DNA of 64,000 nucleotides from Streptomyces sp. NBC_00525 (GTDB lineage: Bacteria; Actinomycetota; Actinomycetes; Streptomycetales; Streptomycetaceae), in assembly GCF_036346595.1 (NCBI RefSeq), contig NZ_CP107834.1, positions 806,001-870,000 of the forward strand, read 5' to 3'. Positions 1 to 11,717 of the stretch are shown in pieces; the stretch's first letter is position 1; each line of letters opens with the position of its first letter. Position numbers and translations under genes: made by a program. The notes under the pieces were generated by a model. That model saw nothing but the letters and a program-made list of their open reading frames with translations, was not told where the DNA came from and searched no databases.

Positions 1-880
1 GCTCGACCACCGTGCAGCGGTCGGAGTCGGCGACCTCGGCGGTGATCTCCATGCCGCGGACCATCGGGCCGGGGTGCATGACGACGGCGTGCTCGGGCAT
101 CTTCGCCATGCGCTCGCCGTCCAGGCCGTAGCGGCGCGAGTACTCGCGCTCGGTCGGGAAGTAGGCGGCGTTCATCCGCTCACGCTGCACACGCAGCATC
201 ATCACAGCGTCGGACTGGGGCAGCACCTCGTCGAGGCCGTAGCTGACCTCGCAGGGCCACCGCTCGACCCCGACCGGGACCAGGGTCGGCGGGGCCACCA
301 GGGTGACGTGGGCGCCGAGCGTGTTCAGCAGGTGGACGTTGGAGCGGGCGACGCGGCTGTGCAGGATGTCGCCGACGATGGTGATCCGGCGGCCTTCGAG
401 GTCCTTGCCGAGCCCGGTGTCGGCGCCGACGAGCCGGCGGCGCATGGTGAAGGCGTCGAGCAGGGCCTGGGTGGGGTGCTCGTGGGTGCCGTCGCCCGCG
501 TTGACGACCGCGCCGTCGATCCATCCGGAGGTGGCCAGGCGGTACGGGGCGCCAGAGGCGCCGTGGCGGATGACGACGGCGTCGGCGCCCATGGCCTCCA
601 GGGTCAGGGCGGTGTCCTTGAGGGATTCGCCCTTGGAGACGGACGAGCCCTTCGCGGAGAAGTTGATGACGTCGGCGGACAGCCTCTTGGCGGCCGCCTC
701 GAAGGAGATGCGGGTCCGGGTCGAGTCCTCGAAGAAGAGGTTGACGACGGTCCGGCCGCGCAGGGTCGGGAGTTTCTTGATCGGCCGGTCGGCGACCCTG
801 GCCATCTCCTCGGCGGTGTCGAGGATCAGGACGGCGTCGTCGCGGGTGAGGTCGGCGGCCGAGATGAGGTGACGCTTCAT
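1..880 (-). CDS. pyrB: Aspartate carbamoyltransferase, catalytic subunit (partial, C-terminus outside window)
   Basis: Catalyses carbamoyl phosphate + L-aspartate to N-carbamoyl-aspartate, the first committed step of cytosolic pyrimidine synthesis. About 293 codons are visible from the ATG at 880. The translation begins [17 protein letters not shown]. It shows the carbamoyl-phosphate loop STRTR (about residues 53-57) and a later HPTQALLD motif, both hallmarks of the family. The usual length is about 310-330 residues, so only the C-terminal end is missing at the window edge. It lies 87 bp downstream of pyrR on the same strand, the usual actinomycete pyrR-pyrB order. Regulation through the PyrR leader upstream of pyrR is likely. 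Confidence 0.95.
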   Translation of the reverse strand, partial: MKRHLISAADLTRDDAVLILDTAEEMARVADRPIKKLPTLRGRTVVNLFFEDSTRTRISFEAAAKRLSADVINFSAKGSSVSKGESLKDTALTLEAMGADAVVIRHGASGAPYRLATSGWIDGAVVNAGDGTHEHPTQALLDAFTMRRRLVGADTGLGKDLEGRRITIVGDILHSRVARSNVHLLNTLGAHVTLVAPPTLVPVGVERWPCEVSYGLDEVLPQSDAVMMLRVQRERMNAAYFPTEREYSRRYGLDGERMAKMPEHAVVMHPGPMVRGMEITAEVADSDRCTVVE

Positions 881-967
881 CTGGGTGTTCTCCGGGTGGC
901 TGGAGTTTTCAGGCATGCGGGCGCGCGGAAGCCGCCGTACGGCGGGCGGGGCCGTACGGGTGGGTGG

Positions 968-1600
<633 letters not shown>

Positions 1601-1707
1601 TCGGATGTGCGTCTACCACGCTACCAGGGCCCACGACCGGACCCTTCCCCGCCCCCGGGGAAAGCCGGTACGGACCATCTCAGCTTGACGCGACCAAGTA
1701 ACGCTGC

Positions 1708-1727
1708 GTAACCTCACAGTGAGTTAC
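1708..1727. promoter_or_regulatory. Probable BldD operator (autoregulatory site) upstream of bldD
   Basis: A near-perfect inverted repeat, GTAACCTCAC-A-GTGAGTTAC, lies 47 bp upstream of the bldD start. Its core TCAC-A-GTGA matches the inverted half-sites described for BldD (AGTGA / TCACC). BldD of S. coelicolor is known to repress its own promoter. The site sits in the 221-bp divergent region between pyrR and bldD. Confidence 0.65.
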
Positions 1728-1773
1728 CAGCCACGCGGCGCAGCCGCGTACGTTCCAGCGTCCGGGGAGCCAT

Positions 1774-2274
1774 ATGTCCAGCGAATACGCAAAGCAGCTC
1801 GGGGCCAAGCTCCGTGCCATCCGCACCCAGCAGGGCCTCTCCCTCCACGGCGTGGAGGAGAAGTCCCAGGGCCGCTGGAAGGCCGTCGTGGTCGGTTCGT
1901 ACGAACGCGGCGACCGTGCCGTGACCGTACAGCGCCTTGCCGAGCTGGCGGACTTCTACGGTGTCCCGGTCCAGGAGCTCCTGCCGGGCACGACGCCGGG
2001 CGGCGCCGCCGAGCCGCCGCCGAAGCTCGTCCTGCAGCTGGAGCGCCTGGCGCACGTGCCGCCGGAGAAGGCGGGCCCGCTCCAGCGCTACGCGGCCACG
2101 ATCCAGAGCCAGCGCGGCGACTACAACGGCAAGGTGCTGTCGATCCGCCAGGACGACCTGCGCACGCTGGCCGTGATCTACGACCAGTCGCCTTCCGTGC
2201 TGACGGAGCAGCTGATCAGCTGGGGCGTGCTGGACGCGGACGCGCGCCGTGCCGTCGCCCACGACGAGGGCTGA
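1774..2274 (+). CDS. bldD: Developmental master regulator BldD, c-di-GMP-responsive repressor
   Basis: DNA-binding repressor of sporulation genes (among them ssgB, whiG and bldN in S. coelicolor), active as a dimer held together by tetrameric cyclic di-GMP. The protein has 166 residues. Residues 1 to about 79 form an XRE-type helix-turn-helix domain. A short linker leads to the C-terminal ligand domain. The c-di-GMP signature RGD-X8-RQDD is intact at R114-G115-D116 and R125-Q126-D127-D128, the same numbering as in S. coelicolor. The gene stands alone and is divergent from pyrR. It ends at a strong bidirectional terminator shared with nusB. ssgB at 56 kb of this window is a likely target. Confidence 0.98.
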   Translation: MSSEYAKQLGAKLRAIRTQQGLSLHGVEEKSQGRWKAVVVGSYERGDRAVTVQRLAELADFYGVPVQELLPGTTPGGAAEPPPKLVLQLERLAHVPPEKAGPLQRYAATIQSQRGDYNGKVLSIRQDDLRTLAVIYDQSPSVLTEQLISWGVLDADARRAVAHDEG

Positions 2275-2393
2275 TCCGCCCCCTTCGGGAGAAACGTGCC
2301 GCCGGGCCGGCGGGGCCCCTTACGGGTGCCTCGTCGGCCCGTTCGCGTGGGCCCGGCGGCCGGCGCGCGGGCGGGAGGCCCGCCGGACATGCC

Positions 2394-2427
2394 GAAGGGC
2401 CCACGGCCGGGTGGCCGTGGGCCCTTC
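2394..2427. terminator. Bidirectional terminator between bldD and nusB
   Basis: Perfect 15-bp GC-rich stem (arms 2394-2408 and 2413-2427) with a 4-nt loop, between the convergent 3' ends of bldD and nusB. There is no U tract, as is usual for Streptomyces. Confidence 0.8.
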
Positions 2428-2450
2428 GTGGGCGGAATGCCGCCGGGGTG

Positions 2451-2882
2451 TCACTGCTCCCGGCGGAGATTCGGCTTGAGGTCCTTGAAACGGGCCAGCA
2501 GGCCGTTCACGAAGGACGGGGAGTCGTCGGTCGAGAACTCCTTGGCGATCTGCACCGCCTCGTCGATCACGACCGCGTCCGGGGTGGCGTCCACCCAGAT
2601 CAGCTCGTAGGCGCCGAGCCGCAGGATGTTCCGGTCGGCGACCGGCATGCGGTCGAGGTCCCAGCCCTCGGAGTACGTGACGATGAGGTCGTCGATGCGG
2701 TCCGCGTACTGCGCGTACCCCTCGACCAGCTCCATCGTGTACTCGGTGACCGGCGGCTGACGGGTGTCGGAGCGCGAGTGCCGCACCCAGTCCGCGAGGA
2801 CCGTCAGCACGGACGCACCGCGCTGGTCGGCCTCGAAGAGGATCTGGAAGGCGCGCTTGCGGGCCGTGTTACGGGCAGCCAC
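2451..2882 (-). CDS. nusB: Transcription antitermination factor NusB
   Basis: Component of the NusB-NusE(S10) complex acting at boxA in rRNA operons. The protein has 143 residues, is all-helical and is of normal size. The N-terminus MAARNTARKRAFQILFEAD and the central motif DRNILRLGAYEL are diagnostic. Near the C-terminus it reads AKEFSTDDSPSFVNGLL, the conserved NusB end. It starts 2 bp after the efp stop, so the two genes are almost certainly translated from one mRNA. It is the last gene of the pepP-like/efp/nusB run and ends at the terminator shared with bldD. Confidence 0.97.
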   Translation of the reverse strand: MAARNTARKRAFQILFEADQRGASVLTVLADWVRHSRSDTRQPPVTEYTMELVEGYAQYADRIDDLIVTYSEGWDLDRMPVADRNILRLGAYELIWVDATPDAVVIDEAVQIAKEFSTDDSPSFVNGLLARFKDLKPNLRREQ

Positions 2883-2884
2883 GA

Positions 2885-3451
2885 CTACTTGTTCACCCGG
2901 CTGAGGTACTCGCCGGAGCGGGTGTCGACCTTGATCTTCTCACCCGTGGTGATGAAGAGCGGGACACCGATCTCGTAACCGGTCTCCAGGGTGGCGGGCT
3001 TGGTGCCGCCGGTGGAGCGGTCGCCCTGGACGCCCGGCTCCGTGTGCTGGATGGTCAGCTCGACGGCGGCCGGCAGCTCGACGTAGAGCACCTCGCCCTC
3101 GTGCTGGGCGACGGTGGCGGTGAAGCCCTCGACGAGGAAGTTGGCGGCGTCGCCGACGGTCTTGCGCTCGATCATCAGCTGGTCGTACGTGTCCATGTCC
3201 ATGAAGACGAAGTACTCGCCGTCCATGTACGAGAACTGCATGTCGCGCCGGTCGACGGTGGCCGTCTCGACCTTGATGCCTGCGTTGAAGGTCTTGTCGA
3301 CGACCTTGCCGGAGAGCACGTTCTTGAGCTTGGTGCGCACGAAGGCCGGGCCCTTGCCGGGCTTGACGTGCTGGAACTCGACGACGGACCAGAGCTGGCC
3401 CCCGTCGAGCTTGAGCACCAGGCCGTTCTTGAGGTCGTTCGTGGAAGCCAC
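2885..3451 (-). CDS. efp: Elongation factor P
   Basis: Relieves ribosome stalling at polyproline stretches by binding between the P and E sites. The 188-residue product starts at GTG 3451 ([18 protein letters not shown]). That start is chosen because an AGGAGA ribosome-binding site lies about 10 nt upstream and the length matches other actinobacterial EF-P proteins. The frame stays open 48 bp further upstream but without a ribosome site. The domain I loop reads KPGKGPAF, so the tip residue that is modified in many EF-Ps is Lys. Two OB-type domains follow, with [16 protein letters not shown] near the C-terminus. Proline-rich proteins, such as the one encoded two genes upstream, are natural clients. 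Confidence 0.97.
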   Translation of the reverse strand: MASTNDLKNGLVLKLDGGQLWSVVEFQHVKPGKGPAFVRTKLKNVLSGKVVDKTFNAGIKVETATVDRRDMQFSYMDGEYFVFMDMDTYDQLMIERKTVGDAANFLVEGFTATVAQHEGEVLYVELPAAVELTIQHTEPGVQGDRSTGGTKPATLETGYEIGVPLFITTGEKIKVDTRSGEYLSRVNK

Positions 3452-3502
3452 GGTTGCGGAATCTCCTGGACTGAAGCTGGTGGAACGACCGAGGGACACG
3501 CG

Positions 3503-4609
3503 CTACAGCGCGAGCAGCTCCTTGGTCGTAATGGTGAGTAGCTCGGGTCCGCCGTCCGCCTCGGGGCGCACGACGAGCGTGTCATCGATCCGGACCCCGC
3601 CCCGACCGGGGAGGTGGACCCCCGGCTCGACAGTGACCGGCACACAAGCGTCCAGTTTACCCATGGCTGCGGGTGCCAACTGCGGGTCCTCATCGATTTC
3701 GAGCCCCACCCCGTGGCCCGTGGAGGGGGCGAGGCCCTCTCCGTAGCCCGCCGAGTCCAGGAGATGGCGGGCGGCCCGGTCCACGTCACGGTACTCGGCG
3801 CCGGGCAGCAGGGCCTCGCGGCCGGCCCGCTGAGCGGCGAAAACGAGCTCGTACAGTTCGATCTGCCAGTCGGCGGGGGCCGTGCCGATGACGAAGGTCC
3901 GGCCGATCTCGCAGCGGTAGCCGCGGTAGTTGGCGCCCAGGCAGACGGAGAGGAAATCCCCCTCCTCCACCCGCCGGTCGGTCGGCCGGTGGCGGCCGCG
4001 GCCGGAGTTCGGGCCGGTGGCGACTGAGGTGGCGAAGGCGGGCCCGTCGGCGCCGTGGTCCACCAGCCGGCGCTCCAGCTCCAGCGCCAGGTGCCGTTCG
4101 GTGCGGCCGACGAGGATGGATTCGAGGAGTTCGCCCAGCGCCTGGTCGGTGATCTCGGCCGCGATCCGCAGACAGCCGATCTCCTCCTCGTCCTTCACGA
4201 CGCGCAACTGCTCCACGGTGGCGCCCAGGTCGGCCAGCCGCAGCTTCGGCGCGACGGAGGCCATGGCCCGGTGCCGGGCGACCGTCAGGTAGTGCTCCTC
4301 GACGGCCAGCGACCGGGCGCCGCCCGTCGCGGCCAGCTCCGCCGCCGCGACCACCGGATCGGCGCCGGCCACCGGCAGCGGGTCCACCCTCAGCTGCTCG
4401 TCGGGCCGTCCGTCCGCCGGGTCACCGGTCGGCGGGCGCGGGCACAGGAGGACGTCCTCGCCGGGGCCGAGCAGCAGGACCGCGCCCGGCGGCGCTCCCC
4501 CGGCGAGGTAGCGGACGTTGGCGGGGCGGGAGACCAGGGCGGCCGCGGCTCCGACAGCGGCGCAGCGGTCGCGGAGCAGCCCGCGTCGGACGGCGTACAC
4601 CTCTGACAT
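3503..4609 (-). CDS. M24-family (Xaa-Pro aminopeptidase-like) protein with altered metal ligands
   Basis: Pita-bread fold protein of 368 residues: a creatinase N-terminal domain (about residues 5-135) followed by an M24 domain (about 145-360). The fold motifs are clear, including STGHGVGLEIDEDP (His ligand) and VTVEPGVHLP (Glu ligand). Other metal-binding positions differ from active aminopeptidase P enzymes. The usual D-x-G Asp is replaced in LSVCLGANYRG by Cys, the second Asp by Glu (YRCEIGRT), and the last Glu by Asp (GVRIDDT). It may be a peptidase with changed metal use, or a non-catalytic member. It lies 51 bp upstream of efp in the same orientation, a neighbourhood conserved in Streptomyces. 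An aminopeptidase annotation should be treated with caution. Confidence 0.85.
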   Translation of the reverse strand: MSEVYAVRRGLLRDRCAAVGAAAALVSRPANVRYLAGGAPPGAVLLLGPGEDVLLCPRPPTGDPADGRPDEQLRVDPLPVAGADPVVAAAELAATGGARSLAVEEHYLTVARHRAMASVAPKLRLADLGATVEQLRVVKDEEEIGCLRIAAEITDQALGELLESILVGRTERHLALELERRLVDHGADGPAFATSVATGPNSGRGRHRPTDRRVEEGDFLSVCLGANYRGYRCEIGRTFVIGTAPADWQIELYELVFAAQRAGREALLPGAEYRDVDRAARHLLDSAGYGEGLAPSTGHGVGLEIDEDPQLAPAAMGKLDACVPVTVEPGVHLPGRGGVRIDDTLVVRPEADGGPELLTITTKELLAL

Positions 4610-4691
4610 GCGTCGAGCGTACGAGCGGGGCGGCTGGCCCGCCCGGCGGGCGCATCCGACCGGGGGGCCGCGCCGGGGCCGCGGCCGGGGA

Positions 4692-5540
4692 TCACCAGGA
4701 CGGAGGGCTGGCCAGGGAGCGGGCGAGTATGTCGTCCAGGACCCTGGCGGTGGTCTCCACGTCGTACGTCGAGTTGTCGATGATCGGCAGTCCGGAGCCG
4801 TACCAGCCGGCCATCCGGCCGTGGATGCGGGCCACCTCCTCGTCGGAGAGGCGGCGGTTGCCGCTGCGCTTGGCGTTGCGCTCCAGGACGATCTCCAGGC
4901 CGGGCAGCAGCACGACGGGCAGCAGGCCGGGGCCGACGTGGCGCTTCCAGCCGCCGAGGCCGACGACGGGCCGGTCGGGGAAGACGGCGTCGTCCAGGAT
5001 GCAGGAGATGCCGTTGGCCAGGAAGTTGCGGGCGGCGAAGCCGCAGGTGCGGCGGGCCAGGCGGTACTGGGCCTCGGACTGGTCGTTCCAGCCGGACTGC
5101 GGGTCGGCGAAGCCGGAGCAGACCCACTCGCGGACGTCGTCCAGGCTGACGTGGGCGGTGGGCACCCGGCGGCGGGCCGCCCAGAGCCGGGCCACGGTGG
5201 TCTTCCCTGCGCCCGCGGGGCCGATCAGGAGCACGGCGAGGGTCGCGTTGCCCGTGCCGGGTCCGGCGGGCGGGGCGGGCAGCGGCACGGGCCGGCCCGG
5301 CGGCAGCTGGACGTGTCCGGTGGTCTCGCGGGGGGCCGGGGCGTGGTGCGGCGCTGGTCCGGTCCAGCCACCGGGGCCCTGCGGCACGGGCGGGCCGGCG
5401 GGCGGGGGGCCCGGATGCGCGGCGGGCGGGTGCTGCGGCGGGACCGGCGCACCGGGATGCGGGCCGGGGTGCGGCGGGCCGGCGGGACCGTGTCCGGGAC
5501 CTCGGGGCGGAGGCAGCGGGGCCCCCACTGCGTGCTGCAT
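4692..5540 (-). CDS. Proline-rich P-loop kinase-like ATP/GTP-binding protein
   Basis: Protein of 282 residues. The first 95 or so residues are a low-complexity Pro/Gly/His/Ala region. A P-loop domain follows, with Walker A GPAGAGKTT near residue 107 and a later SLDDVREWVCSG segment where polynucleotide-kinase or Zeta-like P-loop kinases bind substrate. The C-terminal part reads RNAKRSGNRRLSDEEVARIHGRM, resembling the lid region of such kinases. The substrate is unknown. It sits between aroQ and the M24 gene on the same strand. The many prolines would make it an EF-P client. The family is conserved in Streptomyces with no function known to me. Confidence 0.75.
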   Translation of the reverse strand: MQHAVGAPLPPPRGPGHGPAGPPHPGPHPGAPVPPQHPPAAHPGPPPAGPPVPQGPGGWTGPAPHHAPAPRETTGHVQLPPGRPVPLPAPPAGPGTGNATLAVLLIGPAGAGKTTVARLWAARRRVPTAHVSLDDVREWVCSGFADPQSGWNDQSEAQYRLARRTCGFAARNFLANGISCILDDAVFPDRPVVGLGGWKRHVGPGLLPVVLLPGLEIVLERNAKRSGNRRLSDEEVARIHGRMAGWYGSGLPIIDNSTYDVETTARVLDDILARSLASPPSW

Positions 5541-5666
5541 CCGGTGCGACTCCGTCTCGTACAGGCAACTGGCGCTGGTGCAACGGCAACGGTACCTTCC
5601 CCGGCCGCCACTGGAACAACGGCCGGGGAGCGCCCGAAGTGCCCCGAGGTGCCTCGCCGGGGACGG

Positions 5667-7733
<2,067 letters not shown>

Positions 7734-7737
<4 letters not shown>

Positions 7738-8918
7738 CGGATCTGGAGGTTGTCGAGGTACGAGCGCACGTTGCGGCGGGTCTCGGGGACGCTGTCGCCG
7801 CCGAACTTCTCCGCCACCGCGTCGGCCAGGACCAGGGCGACCATCGCCTCGGCGACGATGCCGGCGGCCGGGACGGCGCAGACGTCGGAGCGCTGGTGGT
7901 GCGCCTTGGCGGGCTCGCCGGTCACGACGTCGACGGTCGCCAGGGCACGCGGCACGGTGGCGATCGGCTTCATGGCGGCGCGCACGCGCAGCAGTTCGCC
8001 GGTGGTGAGGCCGCCCTCGGTGCCGCCGGCCCGGCCGGAGGCGCGCTTGATGCCGTCCTCGGTCGCCAGGATCTCGTCGTGCGCCTTCGAGCCGGGCACC
8101 CGGGCGAGGTCGAAACCGTCGCCGACCTCGACGCCCTTGATGGCCTGGATGCCCATGAGCGCGCCGGCGAGGCGGGCGTCGAGGCGGCGGTCCCAGTGCA
8201 CGTGCGAGCCGAGGCCGACCGGCACGCCGTAGGCCAGCACCTCGACGACGCCGCCGAGCGTGTCGCCGTCCTTGTGGGCCTGGTCGATCTCGGCGACCAT
8301 CCGCTTGCTCGCGTCGGCGTCGAGGCAGCGGACCGGGTCGGCGTCGAGCCGCTCCACGTCGGCGGGGACGGGGTAGACCCCGTACGGCGCCTTGGCGGCG
8401 GCCAGCTCCACGACGTGGCTGACGATCTCGATGCCGGCGGTCTCCTTGAGGTAGGACCGGGCGACGGCACCGAGGGCGACGCGGGCGGCGGTCTCCCGCG
8501 CGCTGGCGCGCTCCAGGACCGGGCGGGCCTCGTCGAAGCCGTACTTCTGCATGCCGGCGAGGTCGGCGTGGCCGGGGCGGGGCCGGGTCAGCGGGGCGTT
8601 ACGGGCCTGGGCGGCCAGCGTCTCCGGGTCGACCGGGTCGGCCGACATGACCTGCTCCCACTTGGGCCACTCGGTGTTGCCGACCATCACGGCGACCGGG
8701 GAGCCCATGGTGAGACCGTGCCGGACGCCGCCGAGGAAGGTGACCTCGTCCCGCTCGAACTTCATCCGCGCACCGCGCCCGTAGCCGAGCCGCCGCCGGG
8801 CGAGCGCGTCCGCCACCATCTCCGTGGTGACCGGGACGCCGGCCGGAAGGCCCTCCAGCGTCGCCACCAGTGCGGGGCCGTGCGACTCCCCCGCGGTCAG
8901 CCAGCGCAACCTGCTCAA
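7734..8918 (-). CDS. aroC: Chorismate synthase
   Basis: FMN-dependent conversion of EPSP to chorismate, the branch-point compound used by the PabB-like enzyme at 61 kb and by aromatic amino acid synthesis. The protein has 394 residues. It begins with [17 protein letters not shown] (catalytic His and FMN-site signature) and contains [18 protein letters not shown] and the GRAGGTEGG region. The start is a TTG at 8918 with GGAG upstream. No better ATG or GTG gives the conserved N-terminus. The 3' end overlaps aroK by 4 bp. Confidence 0.97.
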
Positions 8919-9050
8919 CGGTGCTCCTCATGCTCGCGCCTGAAAATCCAGCGGCGCGACCGGGTGCGCGGCCCTGGCCCGCCGCCCTCGATCCTCCCAC
9001 GGCCGGGACCCCGGACCCGCCGCCGGTCCAGCAGACGGACGGTGCGGGCG

Positions 9051-9887
9051 TCAGCGGGCGGCCAGCGCCGCTTCCCCGGCCTTGCGCATGGCGGCGAGCG
9101 GAGCCGGTGAGCGGCCCGTCATCAGCTCCACCTGGAGGACGGCCTGGTGGACGAGGAGGTCGAGGCCTCCGACGACCGCGCCGCCGTGTGCGGCCCAGGC
9201 TGCGGCGAGCCGGGTGGGCCACGGCTCGTACAGCACGTCGAAGAGCGTGCCGGGGTGCTCGGGGACGGCCCCGGCCAGCGCGTCGGCCGCGCCGGCGGGG
9301 GTGGTGGCGATGACGAGGGGTTCGGTCAGCGCGCGGTCGGCGTCGGCCCAGTCGGCGGTGCGCACGTCGACGCCGAGCCGTTCGCCCCAGCCGCGCATCT
9401 CCTCGGCGCGGGCGTCGCTGCGCACGTAGGCGGTGACGGGTCCGGCGCAGATTCCGGCCAGCGCGGCCAGGGCGGAGGACGCGGTGGCGCCTGCGCCGAG
9501 GATGGCGGCGGACTCCACCTTCTCGACGCCGCGTTCGCGCAGGGCGGCGGCCATGCCGGGGATGTCGGTGTTGTCACCGGTGCGGCGGCCGTCCTCGCCG
9601 AGGATCACGGTGTTGACCGTTTCGACGGAGGCGGCGGTGTCGCTGATTCCGTCGAGCAGCGGGATGACGGCGCGCTTGAGCGGCATGGTGAGCGAGAGCC
9701 CCGCCCAGGTGCCGTCCAGCCCCTCGATGAAGCCGGGCAGCGCCTGCTCGTCGACCTCGAACCGGTCGTACGACCAGTGGTCGAGCCCCAGCTCGGCGTA
9801 CGCGGCCCGGTGCAGGACCGGGGAGAGCGAGTGGGCGATGGGCGAACCGAGAACGGCCGCGCGGCGCGGCCCGTCATTGAAGGCCAT
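9051..9887 (-). CDS. aroE: Shikimate dehydrogenase
   Basis: Reduces 3-dehydroshikimate to shikimate with NADPH. The protein has 278 residues. The substrate-binding N-domain shows GSPIAHSLSPVLH and the LTMPLKRAVIPLLD segment with the catalytic Lys. The Rossmann domain has the NADP loop LGAGATASSALAAL. GGLDLLVHQAVLQVELMTG near the C-terminus is the family end motif. ATG 9887 has an AAGGA upstream and lies within the last 14 bp of mltG, so the genes are coupled. A 132-bp gap separates it from aroC. Confidence 0.96.
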   Translation of the reverse strand: MAFNDGPRRAAVLGSPIAHSLSPVLHRAAYAELGLDHWSYDRFEVDEQALPGFIEGLDGTWAGLSLTMPLKRAVIPLLDGISDTAASVETVNTVILGEDGRRTGDNTDIPGMAAALRERGVEKVESAAILGAGATASSALAALAGICAGPVTAYVRSDARAEEMRGWGERLGVDVRTADWADADRALTEPLVIATTPAGAADALAGAVPEHPGTLFDVLYEPWPTRLAAAWAAHGGAVVGGLDLLVHQAVLQVELMTGRSPAPLAAMRKAGEAALAAR

Positions 9888-11622
9888 GCTTTTCCTTGAA
9901 CTTCTCGTTGAGCTTCTCGTGCTCGGCCGCCGTCTTGGTGAACTGGGTCTTCTTCCCGTCGAGCGAGATGAAGAACATCCAGCCGCCGCTGGTAGGACTC
10001 AGCGTCGCGCGCAGGGCCTCGTCCCCGGGGTTGCCGATGGGACCGGGCGGCAGGCCGGCATGGTAATAAGTGTTGTACGGATCGGGATTGGTACGGATCT
10101 CATTCGAACCGATCTTGATCTTGCTCTGGTTCGTAAGATAGTTGTACGCGGAGTCGAATTCGAGCTTCCGGTTCGTCACCGTGTTGTTCGGCTTGAGCCG
10201 GTTGTAGACGACTTCCGCCATCTTGCGGAAGTCGTCATGCGTCAGACCTTCCGCCTGAACGAGGCTGGCCACCGTGAGTACTTGCCAGGGGCCGTCGAGT
10301 TTGAACTTCTTGGCCGTTCCCTGGAGGTCGAGTTTCTTGTACTCCTCGTTGGACCGCTCGACCATCTTCTTGAGCATCGCCTCCGGCTTGGTCTCCTTCG
10401 TCAACGGGTACGCGGCCGGATAGAGAAAGCCTTCGAGCGGGTCCTTGACGTCCTTGTTCTTACTCACCCAGTCAGGCAGACCCAGTTCACCGCTCTTGGA
10501 CTTGGCGATCTTCTTGGTCGTTCCCTTGTCGAGGCCGAGCCGTTCGTCCAGCAGCGCATAAATGGCGACGTTGCGGGTGCCCTCCGGGATGACCAGGAGG
10601 TTCTGGCTCTTCGGGTCCACCATCATTTTCACGGCCTCGGCCGCCGACATCTGCGAGTGCAGCAGGTAGACACCCGCCTGGATCGACTTGCCCTTCGGGT
10701 TCTCGTTCTGCGCCGAGACGAAGGCGTCGACGCTCTTGACCACGCCCGCCTTCTTGAGGATGTTCCCGATGTCGTAGCCGTACGCGCCCTTCGGGATCTC
10801 CACCTCAACCGAGCCGGAGCCGCTGCCCGAGAAGTCGGGCGCCGGGCCGTACCGGTCCTGGTAGAACGAATATCCGAAGTAGCCGACGCCGCCGACGCCG
10901 CCGACCAGGACGACGGAGAGGACCAGGCAGGCGCAGCCGCCGCGGTTCTTCTTCTTCTTGCCCTTGCCCCGGCGGTCGCCGCCCTTCCCGCGCCGGGACT
11001 CGCGCGGGTCGTCCTCGTCCTCGTCGTCGTAGTCGTCGTCCTTGGGAGCCTTGTCGTCCTTCTCGTCCGTACCGGTGAAGAAGGGATGGGTCTCCTCCGG
11101 CGGCTCCTCCGGGTCCCAGTCCCGGGCCGGTTCCGGCGCCTCGGCGGGCGTGGGCTCGCGGTGGCCGGGCGGCTGCGGGGGCGGGTAGGCGTCGGGCGTT
11201 CCGTAGTAGTCGTTCGTCTCGCCGTAGCCGTACGAGGCGGCGGGACCGCCGTCGTACGGCGGCATCGTCTGACCGCCGGTGTCCCAGCCGGTGTCGTAGC
11301 CGGGCTGCTGCGGCTGCTGTGCGTAGGGGTCGTGCGCCTGCTGCTGCCCGTACGGGTCGTGCGCCTGCTGCTGGTACTGCTGCTGGGCGTACGGGTCGGG
11401 CTGCTGATGCTGCTGGTGCTGCTGCTGCTGCGCGTACGGGTCGTGCGCCTGCTGCTGATAGGGGTCGTACTGGCCCTGCGGGTACTGCTGCTGAGCGCCG
11501 TACTGGCCGTCGTACGGGGCCTGGCCGTGGGCAGGCTGCTGGCCGCCCCACCCCTGGTCCCCGTACAAGGGGTCCTCGGGATGCCACGGTTCGGAGCCGG
11601 GGCCCCGGCCATACTCAGTCAT
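9874..11622 (-). CDS. mltG: Endolytic murein transglycosylase MltG with long Gln/Tyr-rich cytoplasmic tail
   Basis: Membrane-bound lytic transglycosylase that cuts nascent peptidoglycan near the site of its polymerisation. The protein has 582 residues. Residues 1 to about 225 are a low-complexity tail, first Gln/Tyr/Pro-rich with repeated QQQAHDPYAQ-like units, then strongly acidic, then Lys-rich. A single membrane segment (LVLSVVLVGGVGGVGYFGY, about 233-255) follows, then the external YceG domain. The predicted catalytic Glu is E458 in ASLVQAEGL. The enzymatic part is of normal size and the long tail is typical of Streptomyces. The C-terminal coding region (about 9880-10560) is noticeably poorer in G+C than its neighbours. 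It is co-transcribed with aroE and lies downstream of ruvX. Confidence 0.95.
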   Translation of the reverse strand: MTEYGRGPGSEPWHPEDPLYGDQGWGGQQPAHGQAPYDGQYGAQQQYPQGQYDPYQQQAHDPYAQQQQHQQHQQPDPYAQQQYQQQAHDPYGQQQAHDPYAQQPQQPGYDTGWDTGGQTMPPYDGGPAASYGYGETNDYYGTPDAYPPPQPPGHREPTPAEAPEPARDWDPEEPPEETHPFFTGTDEKDDKAPKDDDYDDEDEDDPRESRRGKGGDRRGKGKKKKNRGGCACLVLSVVLVGGVGGVGYFGYSFYQDRYGPAPDFSGSGSGSVEVEIPKGAYGYDIGNILKKAGVVKSVDAFVSAQNENPKGKSIQAGVYLLHSQMSAAEAVKMMVDPKSQNLLVIPEGTRNVAIYALLDERLGLDKGTTKKIAKSKSGELGLPDWVSKNKDVKDPLEGFLYPAAYPLTKETKPEAMLKKMVERSNEEYKKLDLQGTAKKFKLDGPWQVLTVASLVQAEGLTHDDFRKMAEVVYNRLKPNNTVTNRKLEFDSAYNYLTNQSKIKIGSNEIRTNPDPYNTYYHAGLPPGPIGNPGDEALRATLSPTSGGWMFFISLDGKKTQFTKTAAEHEKLNEKFKEKHGLQ

Positions 11623-11717
11623 CGATCCCCTTGAGCCGCGAGACGCTGTTCCGCCTCTTCGGTGTGCGGTGCATGTTCGAACACCGCCGCATCGCGCGGA
11701 ACGTTACCGTATTGCGA

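Noticed and set aside
2275..2400. GC-rich inverted segments between bldD and the terminator as an RNA gene
   Set aside because: The sequence is short, low-complexity GC-rich DNA with no convincing conserved fold apart from the terminator.
11300..11480. Repetitive CTGCTG/GTACGGGTCGTGCG sequence as a mobile or tandem-repeat element
   Set aside because: It codes in frame for the Gln/Tyr-rich tail of MltG, which is a normal feature of Streptomyces MltG.
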